DNA from: Bacteroidetes bacterium HGW-Bacteroidetes-7
GTDB taxonomy: Bacteria; Bacteroidota; Bacteroidia; Bacteroidales; UBA932
Direction of reading: 5' to 3'
NCBI GenBank assembly: GCA_002842465.1
Contig: PHDA01000008.1
Span: 1-64,000, forward strand
DNA length: 64,000 nt
Shown here: positions 17,896-25,325 of the stretch, in pieces
Position numbering within the stretch: position 1 is the stretch's first letter
Layout: each line of letters begins with the position of its first letter
Notes under the pieces: model-generated
Told to the model about the DNA's origin: nothing
Seen by the model: only the letters and a program-made list of their open reading frames with translations
Databases searched by the model: none
Translations under genes and position numbers: made by a program

Positions 17896-19050
17896 ATGGA
17901 TTTAAGGTCAATAAAGCAGAGATTCGATATTATAGGAGACAATCAGGCGCTGAACAGAGCGCTTGAAATTGCCGTTCAGGTTGCTGCTACCGACCTCTCT
18001 GTACTTGTAACCGGAGAGAGTGGAGTGGGTAAGGAGGTTATACCACAGATTATCCATATTAACAGCCCCAGAAAACACAGTCAATACATTGCCGTAAACT
18101 GCGGTGCTATACCCGAGGGTACTATTGATTCAGAGCTGTTTGGCCATGAAAAAGGGTCGTTTACCGGAGCATTTGAGACAAGAAAGGGCTATTTTGAGGT
18201 GGCAAACGGAGGTACTCTTTTTCTGGACGAAGTTGCTGAGCTCCCACTGTCGACTCAGGTACGTCTTTTAAGGGTAATTCAGTCCGGAGAGTTCATAAAG
18301 GTAGGCTCTTCAAAGGTTCAAAAGACTGATGTGAGGGTTATTGCTGCTACCAATGTTAAGTTGCAGAGGGCAATAGAGCAGGGGCGGTTTAGGGAGGATT
18401 TGTACTATAGGCTCAATACTGTTCCAATTGTGGTCCCATCATTAAGAGATCGAAAAGAAGATATACATCTGCTGTTTAAGAAGTTCTCACTGGACTTTGC
18501 CGATAAATACAAAATGCCATCCATCAGACTGACTCCCGATGCAGTTATAATGCTCGAGAGCTACAGATGGCCGGGTAATGTTAGGCAGCTTAAGAGTATT
18601 GCAGAGCAAATTTCGGTTATTGAACACAACAGATTGATTGGGCCTGAACTGCTTAATAAATATCTTCCGCCGGATCCGGCTAACAACCTGCCCGTTAGAA
18701 CAGAAGGTCACGCCAGTGACTATCTGACAGACAGAGATATTATTTTCAAAATATTATATCAGTTAAGGCAAGAGGTAGAGGAACTTAAGCTTAAGATATC
18801 AAAGGAGCAAGCGATTCCGCCTACAAGAATTTCTACCGGAAAAGAGATTCAGAGCAACATAGGGGACTCCTCAATTGTTGACTATGAAGAGGATGCCTTT
18901 ACTGAAACGCTTTCAATTTCGGAGGTAAATTCCGACCTTATCAAAAAGGCCCTGGAGAAGAATAACGGTAAGAGAAAGCTTGCCGCTCAGGAGTTGGGCA
19001 TATCAGAAAGGACTCTGTACAGAAAAATCAAGGAGATGAATCTGGATTAA
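17896..19050 (+). CDS. Sigma-54-dependent transcriptional activator without sensor domain
   Basis: A 384-aa AAA+ activator from the ATG at 17896; a TTG at 17887 would add only three residues. Walker A GESGVGKE is at residues 40-47, the sigma-54 contact loop is GSFTGA (87-92), and Walker B reads TLFLDEVAE. It lacks an N-terminal receiver or GAF domain, like PspF. After the AAA+ core comes a polar linker of about 100 residues with a short coiled coil (RQEVEELKLKISKEQ), then a Fis-type helix-turn-helix (KRKLAAQELGISERTLYRKI). It leads a plus-strand series activator-lptE-TPR-secG. Confidence 0.93.
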   Translation: MDLRSIKQRFDIIGDNQALNRALEIAVQVAATDLSVLVTGESGVGKEVIPQIIHINSPRKHSQYIAVNCGAIPEGTIDSELFGHEKGSFTGAFETRKGYFEVANGGTLFLDEVAELPLSTQVRLLRVIQSGEFIKVGSSKVQKTDVRVIAATNVKLQRAIEQGRFREDLYYRLNTVPIVVPSLRDRKEDIHLLFKKFSLDFADKYKMPSIRLTPDAVIMLESYRWPGNVRQLKSIAEQISVIEHNRLIGPELLNKYLPPDPANNLPVRTEGHASDYLTDRDIIFKILYQLRQEVEELKLKISKEQAIPPTRISTGKEIQSNIGDSSIVDYEEDAFTETLSISEVNSDLIKKALEKNNGKRKLAAQELGISERTLYRKIKEMNLD

Positions 19051-19108
19051 ACTTTTAAATTTGGACTATAAAGTTCTAAATTTGGCCTATAGGCTTATAC
19101 AAAGACGC

Positions 19109-19606
19109 ATGAAAAAGTATTTATATATAATAGTTGGACTGTTAATCTTAAACTCTTGCGGGATTTACTCCTTCTCGGGAACATCAATTCAACCGGACGT
19201 TACTTCGATAACCGTTTATAATATTGAAAACAGAGCAATGCGGGTTAATCCGGCTCTGAGCAACGCACTAACAGAGGAGCTTAAAGAGAAGTATCGCCGT
19301 TTTACTAAGCTTACCCTTGAAAACGACAGGGGAGATTTATTGGTTGAAGGTCAGATAACCAGTTATGAAACAGTATCAATAGCAGTAACCGCGCAGGAGG
19401 TGGCTGCACAGAACCGTCTGACCGTTACGGTAAAGGTTACCTTTACCAATGTAAAATACCCAAAAGAGAATTTTGAAAAAAACTTTGCAGCCTTTGAAGA
19501 CTACCCATCAACATCGTCGCTCGATGCGGTAGAGGCAAGGCTGGTAGAGAGTATTGTAAAGAAGTTGGTTGAGGAGATTTTTAACGCAACCGTTGCAAAC
19601 TGGTAA
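19109..19606 (+). CDS. lptE: LPS assembly lipoprotein LptE family
   Basis: Outer-membrane lipoprotein that plugs LptD and helps insert LPS. From the ATG at 19109 the product is 165 aa with signal peptide and lipobox LNSC (Cys17), followed by GIYSFSGTSI typical of the Bacteroidota LptE family, and a beta/alpha body with alternating polar strands. The frame is open further upstream (19061) but the signal sequence fixes the start. It lies 58 bp after the sigma-54 activator and 2 bp before the next gene. Confidence 0.85.
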   Translation: MKKYLYIIVGLLILNSCGIYSFSGTSIQPDVTSITVYNIENRAMRVNPALSNALTEELKEKYRRFTKLTLENDRGDLLVEGQITSYETVSIAVTAQEVAAQNRLTVTVKVTFTNVKYPKENFEKNFAAFEDYPSTSSLDAVEARLVESIVKKLVEEIFNATVANW

Positions 19607-19608
19607 AG

Positions 19609-20376
19609 ATGTCAAATTTGGATTTACATAAACTTGAAATGTATATCGAAAGATACCCTTGGTACTCAGCTGGGTATCTTGAGATTTTCAGACGGATGTC
19701 AATTTTGGACATAGATGCCGGCAGTTCATTTCTTGCAAAAGCGGCATCACATATCTATTCACGTTCAGTTTTATATAAGGTTAAAACAACCAGAGGAGGA
19801 CTAACTGCTCCTGAAGACATTATTGAGATTTCTGAGAATAAAGAAGAATCTTTCAAGAGTAAAGAAATCAGTATTTTACCAAGCAAACACTCTCAAGAGA
19901 CAATCAATACTAAACCTGCAGAGAGTCAAATGCCAGGCTCAAGCTACACGGCCGACGAGATCAAGGGATTTGAAGATGGAGACGAAATTGTTCTTGACGA
20001 AATGTCAGATCTTGTTCCGGGAACAATGCCCCGGTTTGTGCTTGCCGGAGGAGACTATTTCTCCAGAGAGGAGTTTTCCCAAATTGATCTTGACCGTTCA
20101 AAACCCGTGGATAATTTTATTGTAGAAAAGCCCTCCCTGCTCAGGGCATCGCCAAATTTTAAAGAACACCATACAGTACCCGAAGCAGAGATAGATACAG
20201 CAGAGCTTTTTGATGACTCCTCATTTTATACAGAAACACTTGCAAAAATTTATCTGGATCAAGGTTTTTACAAAAGAGCATTAGATGTTTATGCAAAACT
20301 TATTTTGTTATATCCGGAAAAAAGTGCTTACTTTGCGACCCTTGTAAAAGAGATTAAGAACAAATATAACAACTAA
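19609..20376 (+). CDS. Conserved hypothetical with C-terminal TPR-like motif
   Basis: A 255-aa cytoplasmic-looking protein without signal peptide or membrane segments. The N-terminus (YIERYPWYSAGYLEIFRRMS) is helical and conserved in Bacteroidota between lptE and secG, by recollection. The centre is long, acidic and low in complexity. The C-terminal 45 residues form one TPR-like unit (LAKIYLDQGFYKRALDVYAK). It is spaced 2 bp from lptE and 4 bp from secG, so it belongs to that operon. No function can be assigned; a scaffold for envelope export is only a guess. Confidence 0.7.
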   Translation: MSNLDLHKLEMYIERYPWYSAGYLEIFRRMSILDIDAGSSFLAKAASHIYSRSVLYKVKTTRGGLTAPEDIIEISENKEESFKSKEISILPSKHSQETINTKPAESQMPGSSYTADEIKGFEDGDEIVLDEMSDLVPGTMPRFVLAGGDYFSREEFSQIDLDRSKPVDNFIVEKPSLLRASPNFKEHHTVPEAEIDTAELFDDSSFYTETLAKIYLDQGFYKRALDVYAKLILLYPEKSAYFATLVKEIKNKYNN

Positions 20377-20380
20377 TATT

Positions 20381-20731
20381 ATGTATACCGTAATAGCTAT
20401 CCTTATCGTCATCGCAAGTATATTGCTGACAATAGTAGTGTTAGTGCAGAATTCGAAAGGTGGCGGACTTGCTGCCAACTTCGCATCAGGCAACCAGACA
20501 TTTGGTGTTCGTCAAACTGCCGACTTCCTTGAAAAGGCAACATGGACACTTGCAATTTCAATTTTGGTTTTGTGTGTTCTGGCTACAGCTTTCGTTTCAA
20601 CAGGCAGCAGCAGGAAGCAAAATGCAATTCAGCAGAGAATAGAACAGTCGGCACCAACACAAGGTCAACCGGAATTTCCTGTTAATCCTGCCCCGGCAAC
20701 ACCTGAAACACCATCGGGTACAGAAAATTAA
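20381..20731 (+). CDS. secG: Protein translocase subunit SecG
   Basis: Inner-membrane subunit of SecYEG. The 116-aa protein has two membrane helices (about residues 2-22 and 54-74) and, between them, the diagnostic cytoplasmic loop VLVQNSKGGGLAANF. The Pro/Gln-rich C-terminal tail is typical of Bacteroidota SecG. Last gene of the activator-lptE-TPR-secG series and followed by an intrinsic terminator. Confidence 0.95.
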   Translation: MYTVIAILIVIASILLTIVVLVQNSKGGGLAANFASGNQTFGVRQTADFLEKATWTLAISILVLCVLATAFVSTGSSRKQNAIQQRIEQSAPTQGQPEFPVNPAPATPETPSGTEN

Positions 20732-20754
20732 TAAAAATTTTCTCACAGTATATC

Positions 20755-20784
20755 AGCTCGTTACGTAAGTAACGGGCTTTTTTT
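20755..20784 (+). terminator. Intrinsic terminator after secG
   Basis: Stem AGCTCGTTAC (20755-20764) pairs with GTAACGGGCT (20769-20778) with one G-U pair, loop GTAA, followed by seven T (20778-20784). Confidence 0.9.
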
Positions 20785-20831
20785 GTGAAAATTTTTAGTA
20801 CTATGTGATACAAGGTATTGAAAAAAGTATA

Positions 20832-20839
20832 TATATTTG
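20832..20839 (+). promoter_or_regulatory. -7 element for the PspC-PadR cluster
   Basis: TATATTTG, a perfect TAnnTTTG match, 38 bp before the ATG of the first PspC gene and after the secG terminator, so the cluster is an independent unit. No standard -33 TTTG is evident. Confidence 0.55.
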
Positions 20840-20877
20840 CAGTACCAAATTCTATGTATAATTAAATAGGTTAAAAA

Positions 20878-21441
20878 ATGAAAAAGGTTGTAACAGTAGG
20901 TATAGGCGGAAGAAGCTTTGTAATAGATGAGGACGCTTATCAGAAATTAAATCTTTACCTCACCCGTTTTAAAGAGAAGACGGGAATGGGTGTACAGTCG
21001 GGTGATGTAATGGAGGATCTGGAACAAAGAATTGCCGAGCTTTTTACTGAGGCGCTTGGAACCAGGTACCAGGTTGTGAACATCACAATGGTCAACAACA
21101 TTATCTCTCAGTTGGGTATGCCCGACGGAGGACAGATGGAGGATGACTTTGGTGTAAAAAACGAGCCGTTCTATAATATGGCCGTTAAAAAGTTTTACAG
21201 AAATCCGGATGACAAGGTCATCGGAGGAGTCTGCAGCGGAATGGCTCTTTACCTCAATGTAGATGTTGTTCTTGTGAGGGTACTCTTTTTTGTTGCAATA
21301 TTTATGGGTAGCATTGGCTTCTGGGGTTATATTATTCTCTGGATTGTTGCACCGCTAGCATATACAGCAGCACAGAAATGTGAAATGAGAGGTTTGCCGG
21401 TAACAGCCGAAAACCTAAGGAAATTTTCTACTTACAGATAA
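20878..21441 (+). CDS. PspC domain protein, short form
   Basis: A 187-aa protein. Residues 1-90 (MKKVVTVGIGGRSFVIDEDA onward) form a soluble N-terminal domain shared with the longer PspC protein at 21797. The PspC domain follows at about 100-172: FYRNPDDKVIGGVCSGMALY, then two hydrophobic segments (LVRVLFFVAIFMG and WGYIILWIVAPLAY). PspC proteins are inner-membrane factors linked to phage-shock or envelope stress. The PadR gene starts 12 bp after its stop. Confidence 0.85.
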   Translation: MKKVVTVGIGGRSFVIDEDAYQKLNLYLTRFKEKTGMGVQSGDVMEDLEQRIAELFTEALGTRYQVVNITMVNNIISQLGMPDGGQMEDDFGVKNEPFYNMAVKKFYRNPDDKVIGGVCSGMALYLNVDVVLVRVLFFVAIFMGSIGFWGYIILWIVAPLAYTAAQKCEMRGLPVTAENLRKFSTYR

Positions 21442-21453
21442 TTGGGAGGGGTT

Positions 21454-21795
21454 ATGAACGAGATTAACACAGACAATATTAAATCGCAAATGCGAAAAGG
21501 AGTTTTGGAGTATTGCATTTTGAGTATTCTGAACAACAATGACGCATACGCCTCTTCGCTCATAGGCGAATTGAAGGATGCGAAAATGATAGTGGTGGAG
21601 GGAACTCTCTACCCGCTGCTCACAAGACAGAAAAATCAGGGACTTTTAAGCTACAGATGGGAAGAGTCGCAACAGGGGCCGCCCAGGAAATATTACGCAA
21701 TAACCGATAAGGGAAGAGAATTGCTTGCAGAGATGGATTCAGCGTGGATAGAGATAGTCGAAACAATTGCATTAATAAGAAATAATAAGAAGTAA
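21454..21795 (+). CDS. PadR family transcriptional regulator
   Basis: A 113-aa winged helix regulator from the ATG at 21454, which is preceded by GGAGGG, an unusually good ribosome binding site for this phylum (the upstream TTG at 21442 is disfavoured). The fold is typical: MRKGVLEYCILSILNNNDAY, then the recognition region and the wing YRWEESQQGPPRKYYAIT. It sits between two paralogous PspC genes, 12 bp after one and 1 bp before the other, so control of the cluster, probably autoregulatory, is inferred. Confidence 0.92.
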   Translation: MNEINTDNIKSQMRKGVLEYCILSILNNNDAYASSLIGELKDAKMIVVEGTLYPLLTRQKNQGLLSYRWEESQQGPPRKYYAITDKGRELLAEMDSAWIEIVETIALIRNNKK

Positions 21796-21796
21796 A

Positions 21797-23383
21797 ATGA
21801 AAAAGGTTGTCAAAGTAAGTATCGGAAATCTTGCCTTTACTATTGAAGAGGAGGGATTCCTCATCATTAAAGGTTACCTTAACGAACTTCACGACCACTA
21901 TGACAACAAGGAGAATGGCCAGGAGATTATTGAGGGGATTGAGGAGAGGATGGCTGAGCTGTTTGTTGAAAAGTGCGGTGCAAACAATGTTGTAACATCA
22001 TCTGCAATTAAAGAGGTAATCTCAATACTTGGCAGACCTGATGTTATCGATGAAGAGCAGGGGGGCGCAAGTAGCTCATACTCCTCTTCATACAAACACA
22101 AGATACCAAAACGACTTTTCAGAAATCCTGACAACAAGGTCCTTGGAGGAGTATGCTCAGGCCTTGCAGCATACACATCAATTGATACAACTCTTGTGAG
22201 AGTACTTTTTGTGCTCCTCTTTATCGGCTTCTCATTCTTTGGCTTAATGCATGTTGGAGGCGGAGGTTTTATGATTTTCGCATATATAGTTATGTGGATT
22301 GCTATACCTGAAGCAAGAACAGTTGAGCAGCGTTGTGCTATGTACGGCGAGCCATTGGATTTGAATAATTTTCAAAGACAGATGGAGAGAGGTTTTAGTC
22401 AGGCTGGCAAAGGGATAAGAAGAGCTGGAAGAGAGGGGGTAGAGGCAATGAGTACAATTGCAACAATTATTTCAAAAATTGTGTCGGTATTTCTTATTGT
22501 CATTTCGCTTAGCGGTCTGATTTTCTTTTCATTTCTGTTTTTGGGTGTTGAGATTTTCAAAGATGTGGTACCTGTAGATTTTCTGGACTATATTGAGATA
22601 GGCATTGAGAATCCGGTTTATATAAAGATTGCATTTTTGAGTATGATTTTCCTTCCATTTATTGGGATGCTCTATGGTGGAATCCATCTTCTGTTTGGTT
22701 TCAGGCCTCAGGGAATTCGCCCTGGTCTGATAATATTCATATTGTGGATAATTTCAATTTTCACTTTTGGAATCTTGGCAACAAAAGCAAGTCGCCCGTT
22801 CTGGAATGATGCAAGAAGCGAACAGGAGGTAATAATAAGCGACAAATACGACACTCTTTATGTAAAATTTGAATCCTCTTCTGGTGTTCCCTCTTCAAGA
22901 GTGATGTTGAATGCAGGATACTCAGATTATACACTGTTTTGGATGGAAGGTGAGAACAAAAGCCAGCAAATAGTTTCATTCCCCAAATTCAGAATTGTAA
23001 GGCAAAGCAAAGAGGATGGATTTATGTTAAAAAGCCGTACCGATGCACTCTCTTATACATACTCCGAGGCACTTGACAAGGCACAAAAAAATCTGCCATC
23101 TTATGAGATAACAGATTCTCTTATAACTATCAAGTCAAATATTTACAACAAACAGAACAAGTTTGATGCAACATTCAGGCAAGTAATGCTCTACATTCCC
23201 GAAGGTGTTAAAGTTATTGTTACAAGCCCAATTGAGCACGACTTTGAAAGGCGTTTAGAAAGGGACTGGATATTTAACTGTGACCGCAACGATCGTCGTG
23301 ACGATAGATGGGAGGGCAGATACTACGAATTCAAAGATAGAATGGAGCGCAAAAAGGATAGGCTGGAGCGTAAGTTTAACTGA
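21797..23383 (+). CDS. PspC domain protein, long form with C-terminal beta domain
   Basis: A 528-aa paralogue of the 20878 product. The N-terminal domain (MKKVVKVSIGNLAFTIEEEG) and the PspC domain (RNPDNKVLGGVCSGLAAYTS, about residues 113-170) align with it. Two more membrane segments follow (about 228-255 and 277-335). The C-terminal 190 residues are predicted extracytoplasmic, beta-rich and end in a strongly charged Arg/Asp/Lys tail; they resemble the head domains attached to PspC in other Bacteroidota. The stop overlaps the convergent kbl gene by 8 bp. Confidence 0.85.
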   Translation: MKKVVKVSIGNLAFTIEEEGFLIIKGYLNELHDHYDNKENGQEIIEGIEERMAELFVEKCGANNVVTSSAIKEVISILGRPDVIDEEQGGASSSYSSSYKHKIPKRLFRNPDNKVLGGVCSGLAAYTSIDTTLVRVLFVLLFIGFSFFGLMHVGGGGFMIFAYIVMWIAIPEARTVEQRCAMYGEPLDLNNFQRQMERGFSQAGKGIRRAGREGVEAMSTIATIISKIVSVFLIVISLSGLIFFSFLFLGVEIFKDVVPVDFLDYIEIGIENPVYIKIAFLSMIFLPFIGMLYGGIHLLFGFRPQGIRPGLIIFILWIISIFTFGILATKASRPFWNDARSEQEVIISDKYDTLYVKFESSSGVPSSRVMLNAGYSDYTLFWMEGENKSQQIVSFPKFRIVRQSKEDGFMLKSRTDALSYTYSEALDKAQKNLPSYEITDSLITIKSNIYNKQNKFDATFRQVMLYIPEGVKVIVTSPIEHDFERRLERDWIFNCDRNDRRDDRWEGRYYEFKDRMERKKDRLERKFN

Positions 23384-24566
23384 TTACACCAAGCTTCTTT
23401 CCAACTTTGATAAAAGCATCAACGCACCTGTCAATATGCTCAGGCTCGTGTCCCGCACTAATCTGAACCCGGATACGAGCCTGATCTTTTGGTACCACAG
23501 GGAAGTAGAACCCAATAACATATATACCCTCTTCAAGCATCTTTGATGCAAACTCCTGGGATAATTTGGCATCGTACAACATTACCGCACAAATAGCAGA
23601 GCGTGTTGGTTTAATGTCAAAGCCGGCATCCTTCATTTTACCAAGGAAGTAAGCTGTGTTACTGTGAAGTTTATCCTGAAGATCATTGGTCTTTGACATC
23701 ATATTAAACATCTCAATTCCCGCAGCAGCAACCATTGGCGGAATAGAGTTAGAGAATAGATATGGCCTTGAGCGCTGTCTCAGCATCTCTATTACCTCTT
23801 TCTTTCCCGTTGTGAAGCCTCCGATAGCACCTCCGAAAGCCTTTCCGAGAGTTCCGGTGATAATCTCAACCTTACCTCTAAGATTGTAGAGTTCGGTTGT
23901 TCCTCTTCCTGTCTCTCCAACAACTCCTGCAGAGTGAGATTCATCAACCATTATCATTGCATTGTACTTTTCGGCAAGTTCGTAGATTTTATCCAGAGGA
24001 GCTACATTACCATCCATTGAGAATACACCATCAGTAACAATCAAGCGAAACCTCTGTGCCTGTGAGACCTTAAGACAATTTTCAAGCTCCTCCATATTGG
24101 CATTTGCATAACGGTATCTTTGAGCCTTGCAGAGACGCACTCCGTCAATAATTGATGCGTGATTGAGGGAGTCAGATATTATGGCATCCTCTTCAGAGAG
24201 CAGAGGCTCAAAAACTCCTCCATTTGCATCAAAGCAAGCAGCATAAAGGATAGAATCTTCTGTACCGAAAAATTCCGAAATCTTTTTCTCAAGTTCCAGG
24301 TGCAGATCTTGTGTGCCACATATAAAGCGAACACTGGACATCCCGAAACCGCGGGTATCAAGAGCCTTTTTTGCCGCTTCTATAAGATTGCTGTTGTTTG
24401 AAAGGCCAAGATAGTTGTTTGCACAAAAATTTAGAACCTCCTGCCCACTTGAAATTTTTATGTTTGCCTGTTGGGGATTAACTATAACTCTCTCTCTCTT
24501 ATAGAGCCCTGCCTCATTAATGTTGCTCAGCTCAGTTGAAAGAAAATCCTGAAAATTTGTATACAT
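23376..24566 (-). CDS. kbl: 2-amino-3-ketobutyrate CoA ligase (glycine C-acetyltransferase)
   Basis: PLP enzyme that cleaves 2-amino-3-oxobutyrate with CoA to glycine and acetyl-CoA in threonine degradation. The 396-aa product matches Kbl along its length: LNFCANNYLGLSNN (residues 45-58), DESHSAG with the PLP-contacting Asp, and the Schiff-base Lys242 in TGTLGKAFGG. Threonine dehydrogenase is not adjacent. Serine palmitoyltransferase is the closest alternative but the N-terminal AQQAN-type block favours Kbl. Diverges from the tetR operon. Confidence 0.92.
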   Translation of the reverse strand: MYTNFQDFLSTELSNINEAGLYKRERVIVNPQQANIKISSGQEVLNFCANNYLGLSNNSNLIEAAKKALDTRGFGMSSVRFICGTQDLHLELEKKISEFFGTEDSILYAACFDANGGVFEPLLSEEDAIISDSLNHASIIDGVRLCKAQRYRYANANMEELENCLKVSQAQRFRLIVTDGVFSMDGNVAPLDKIYELAEKYNAMIMVDESHSAGVVGETGRGTTELYNLRGKVEIITGTLGKAFGGAIGGFTTGKKEVIEMLRQRSRPYLFSNSIPPMVAAAGIEMFNMMSKTNDLQDKLHSNTAYFLGKMKDAGFDIKPTRSAICAVMLYDAKLSQEFASKMLEEGIYVIGFYFPVVPKDQARIRVQISAGHEPEHIDRCVDAFIKVGKKLGVIS

Positions 24567-24602
24567 ATTGTTGATTTTAATGATTTTGTAACACTATAAA
24601 GA

Positions 24603-24610
24603 CAAAGTTA
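24603..24610 (-). promoter_or_regulatory. -7 element for kbl
   Basis: Minus strand TAACTTTG, a perfect TAnnTTTG match, 36 bp upstream of the kbl start. Confidence 0.5.
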
Positions 24611-24640
24611 GCAATGAAATATAAATTTTTGGCATAAAAC

Positions 24641-24672
24641 TTGAAAACTATTTTTGTTTTTTAAGTTTTCAA
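24641..24672. promoter_or_regulatory. Inverted repeat over the tetR promoter, candidate TetR operator
   Basis: Arms TTGAAAACT (24641-24649) and AGTTTTCAA (24664-24672) are exact reverse complements separated by 14 nt. The spacer holds the -33 box and the right arm lies between -33 and -7, so binding would block the promoter. TetR proteins usually bind such dyads in their own promoter, hence the proposed operator. The kbl promoter at 24603-24610 is 30 bp away. Confidence 0.5.
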
Positions 24673-24683
24673 TATTACCTTTG
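24653..24683 (+). promoter_or_regulatory. Consensus promoter of the tetR-efflux operon
   Basis: -33 box TTTG (24653-24656), 19-bp spacer, -7 box TACCTTTG (24676-24683). This matches the Bacteroidota consensus at both elements and spacing. The -7 box ends 25 bp before the tetR ATG. Confidence 0.75.
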
Positions 24684-24708
24684 CGCCCCAATTAAGAGTA
24701 ATTATAAA

Positions 24709-25317
24709 ATGGATATAAGAGATAGAATTATTGAGGTGTCAACCGAACTTTTTCTCCAGAACGGCTGTAAGTCCATAACAATGGATGATGTAGCCAAAGA
24801 GAACGGTATCTCAAAAAGGACCCTTTACGAGCACTTTTCAGACAAATCGCAGCTGCTGGAGGAGTGCATAGAATTTATGAAAGTACAGATGAAGGACTAT
24901 TCGATGGAGCTGGAGAAAGAGTCAGAAAATGTACTTGACCTACTGTTTAAGATTCACAGCTCCCAATCGGACCTTATAATAAATCTTAAAATAAATTTTT
25001 TCCAGGAGCTTAGAAAATACTACTACGACCTCTATAAGAAAACTGTAGAAAATGTGATGGTTTACCACATGGAGAGGATAAATGAATACATAGATAAAGG
25101 TCAGAAAGAGGGGTACATTATTAAAAATATTGACAATAAAATTGTCTCTAAAGTTGTGATTGAGATATCGCATCTATTAGAGAACTCAGATGTGTTTCCG
25201 GTTAAGGAGTACAGAAGAAAAGAGCTCTTCAAGGAGGTTGTTATTTACTATTTCAGGGGAATAGCAACTGACAAGGGGATCAAAGCAATAGATGAATATT
25301 TAGCAAATTCAAATTAA
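24709..25317 (+). CDS. TetR family transcriptional regulator
   Basis: A 202-aa regulator. Residues 1-50 form the TetR helix-turn-helix (SITMDDVAKENGISKRTLYE), followed by a mostly helical ligand-binding domain rich in charged and aromatic residues. It is first in an operon with TolC, adaptor and RND pump genes, 8 bp ahead of tolC, so it is almost surely the local repressor. A dyad overlaps its promoter. The ligand is unknown. Confidence 0.92.
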   Translation: MDIRDRIIEVSTELFLQNGCKSITMDDVAKENGISKRTLYEHFSDKSQLLEECIEFMKVQMKDYSMELEKESENVLDLLFKIHSSQSDLIINLKINFFQELRKYYYDLYKKTVENVMVYHMERINEYIDKGQKEGYIIKNIDNKIVSKVVIEISHLLENSDVFPVKEYRRKELFKEVVIYYFRGIATDKGIKAIDEYLANSN

Positions 25318-25325
25318 TTTAAATT

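Noticed and set aside
23376-24566. Serine palmitoyltransferase (sphingolipid synthesis)
   Set aside because: The related enzyme is expected in Bacteroidales, but the N-terminal AQQAN-like block and the full-length pattern match Kbl more closely.
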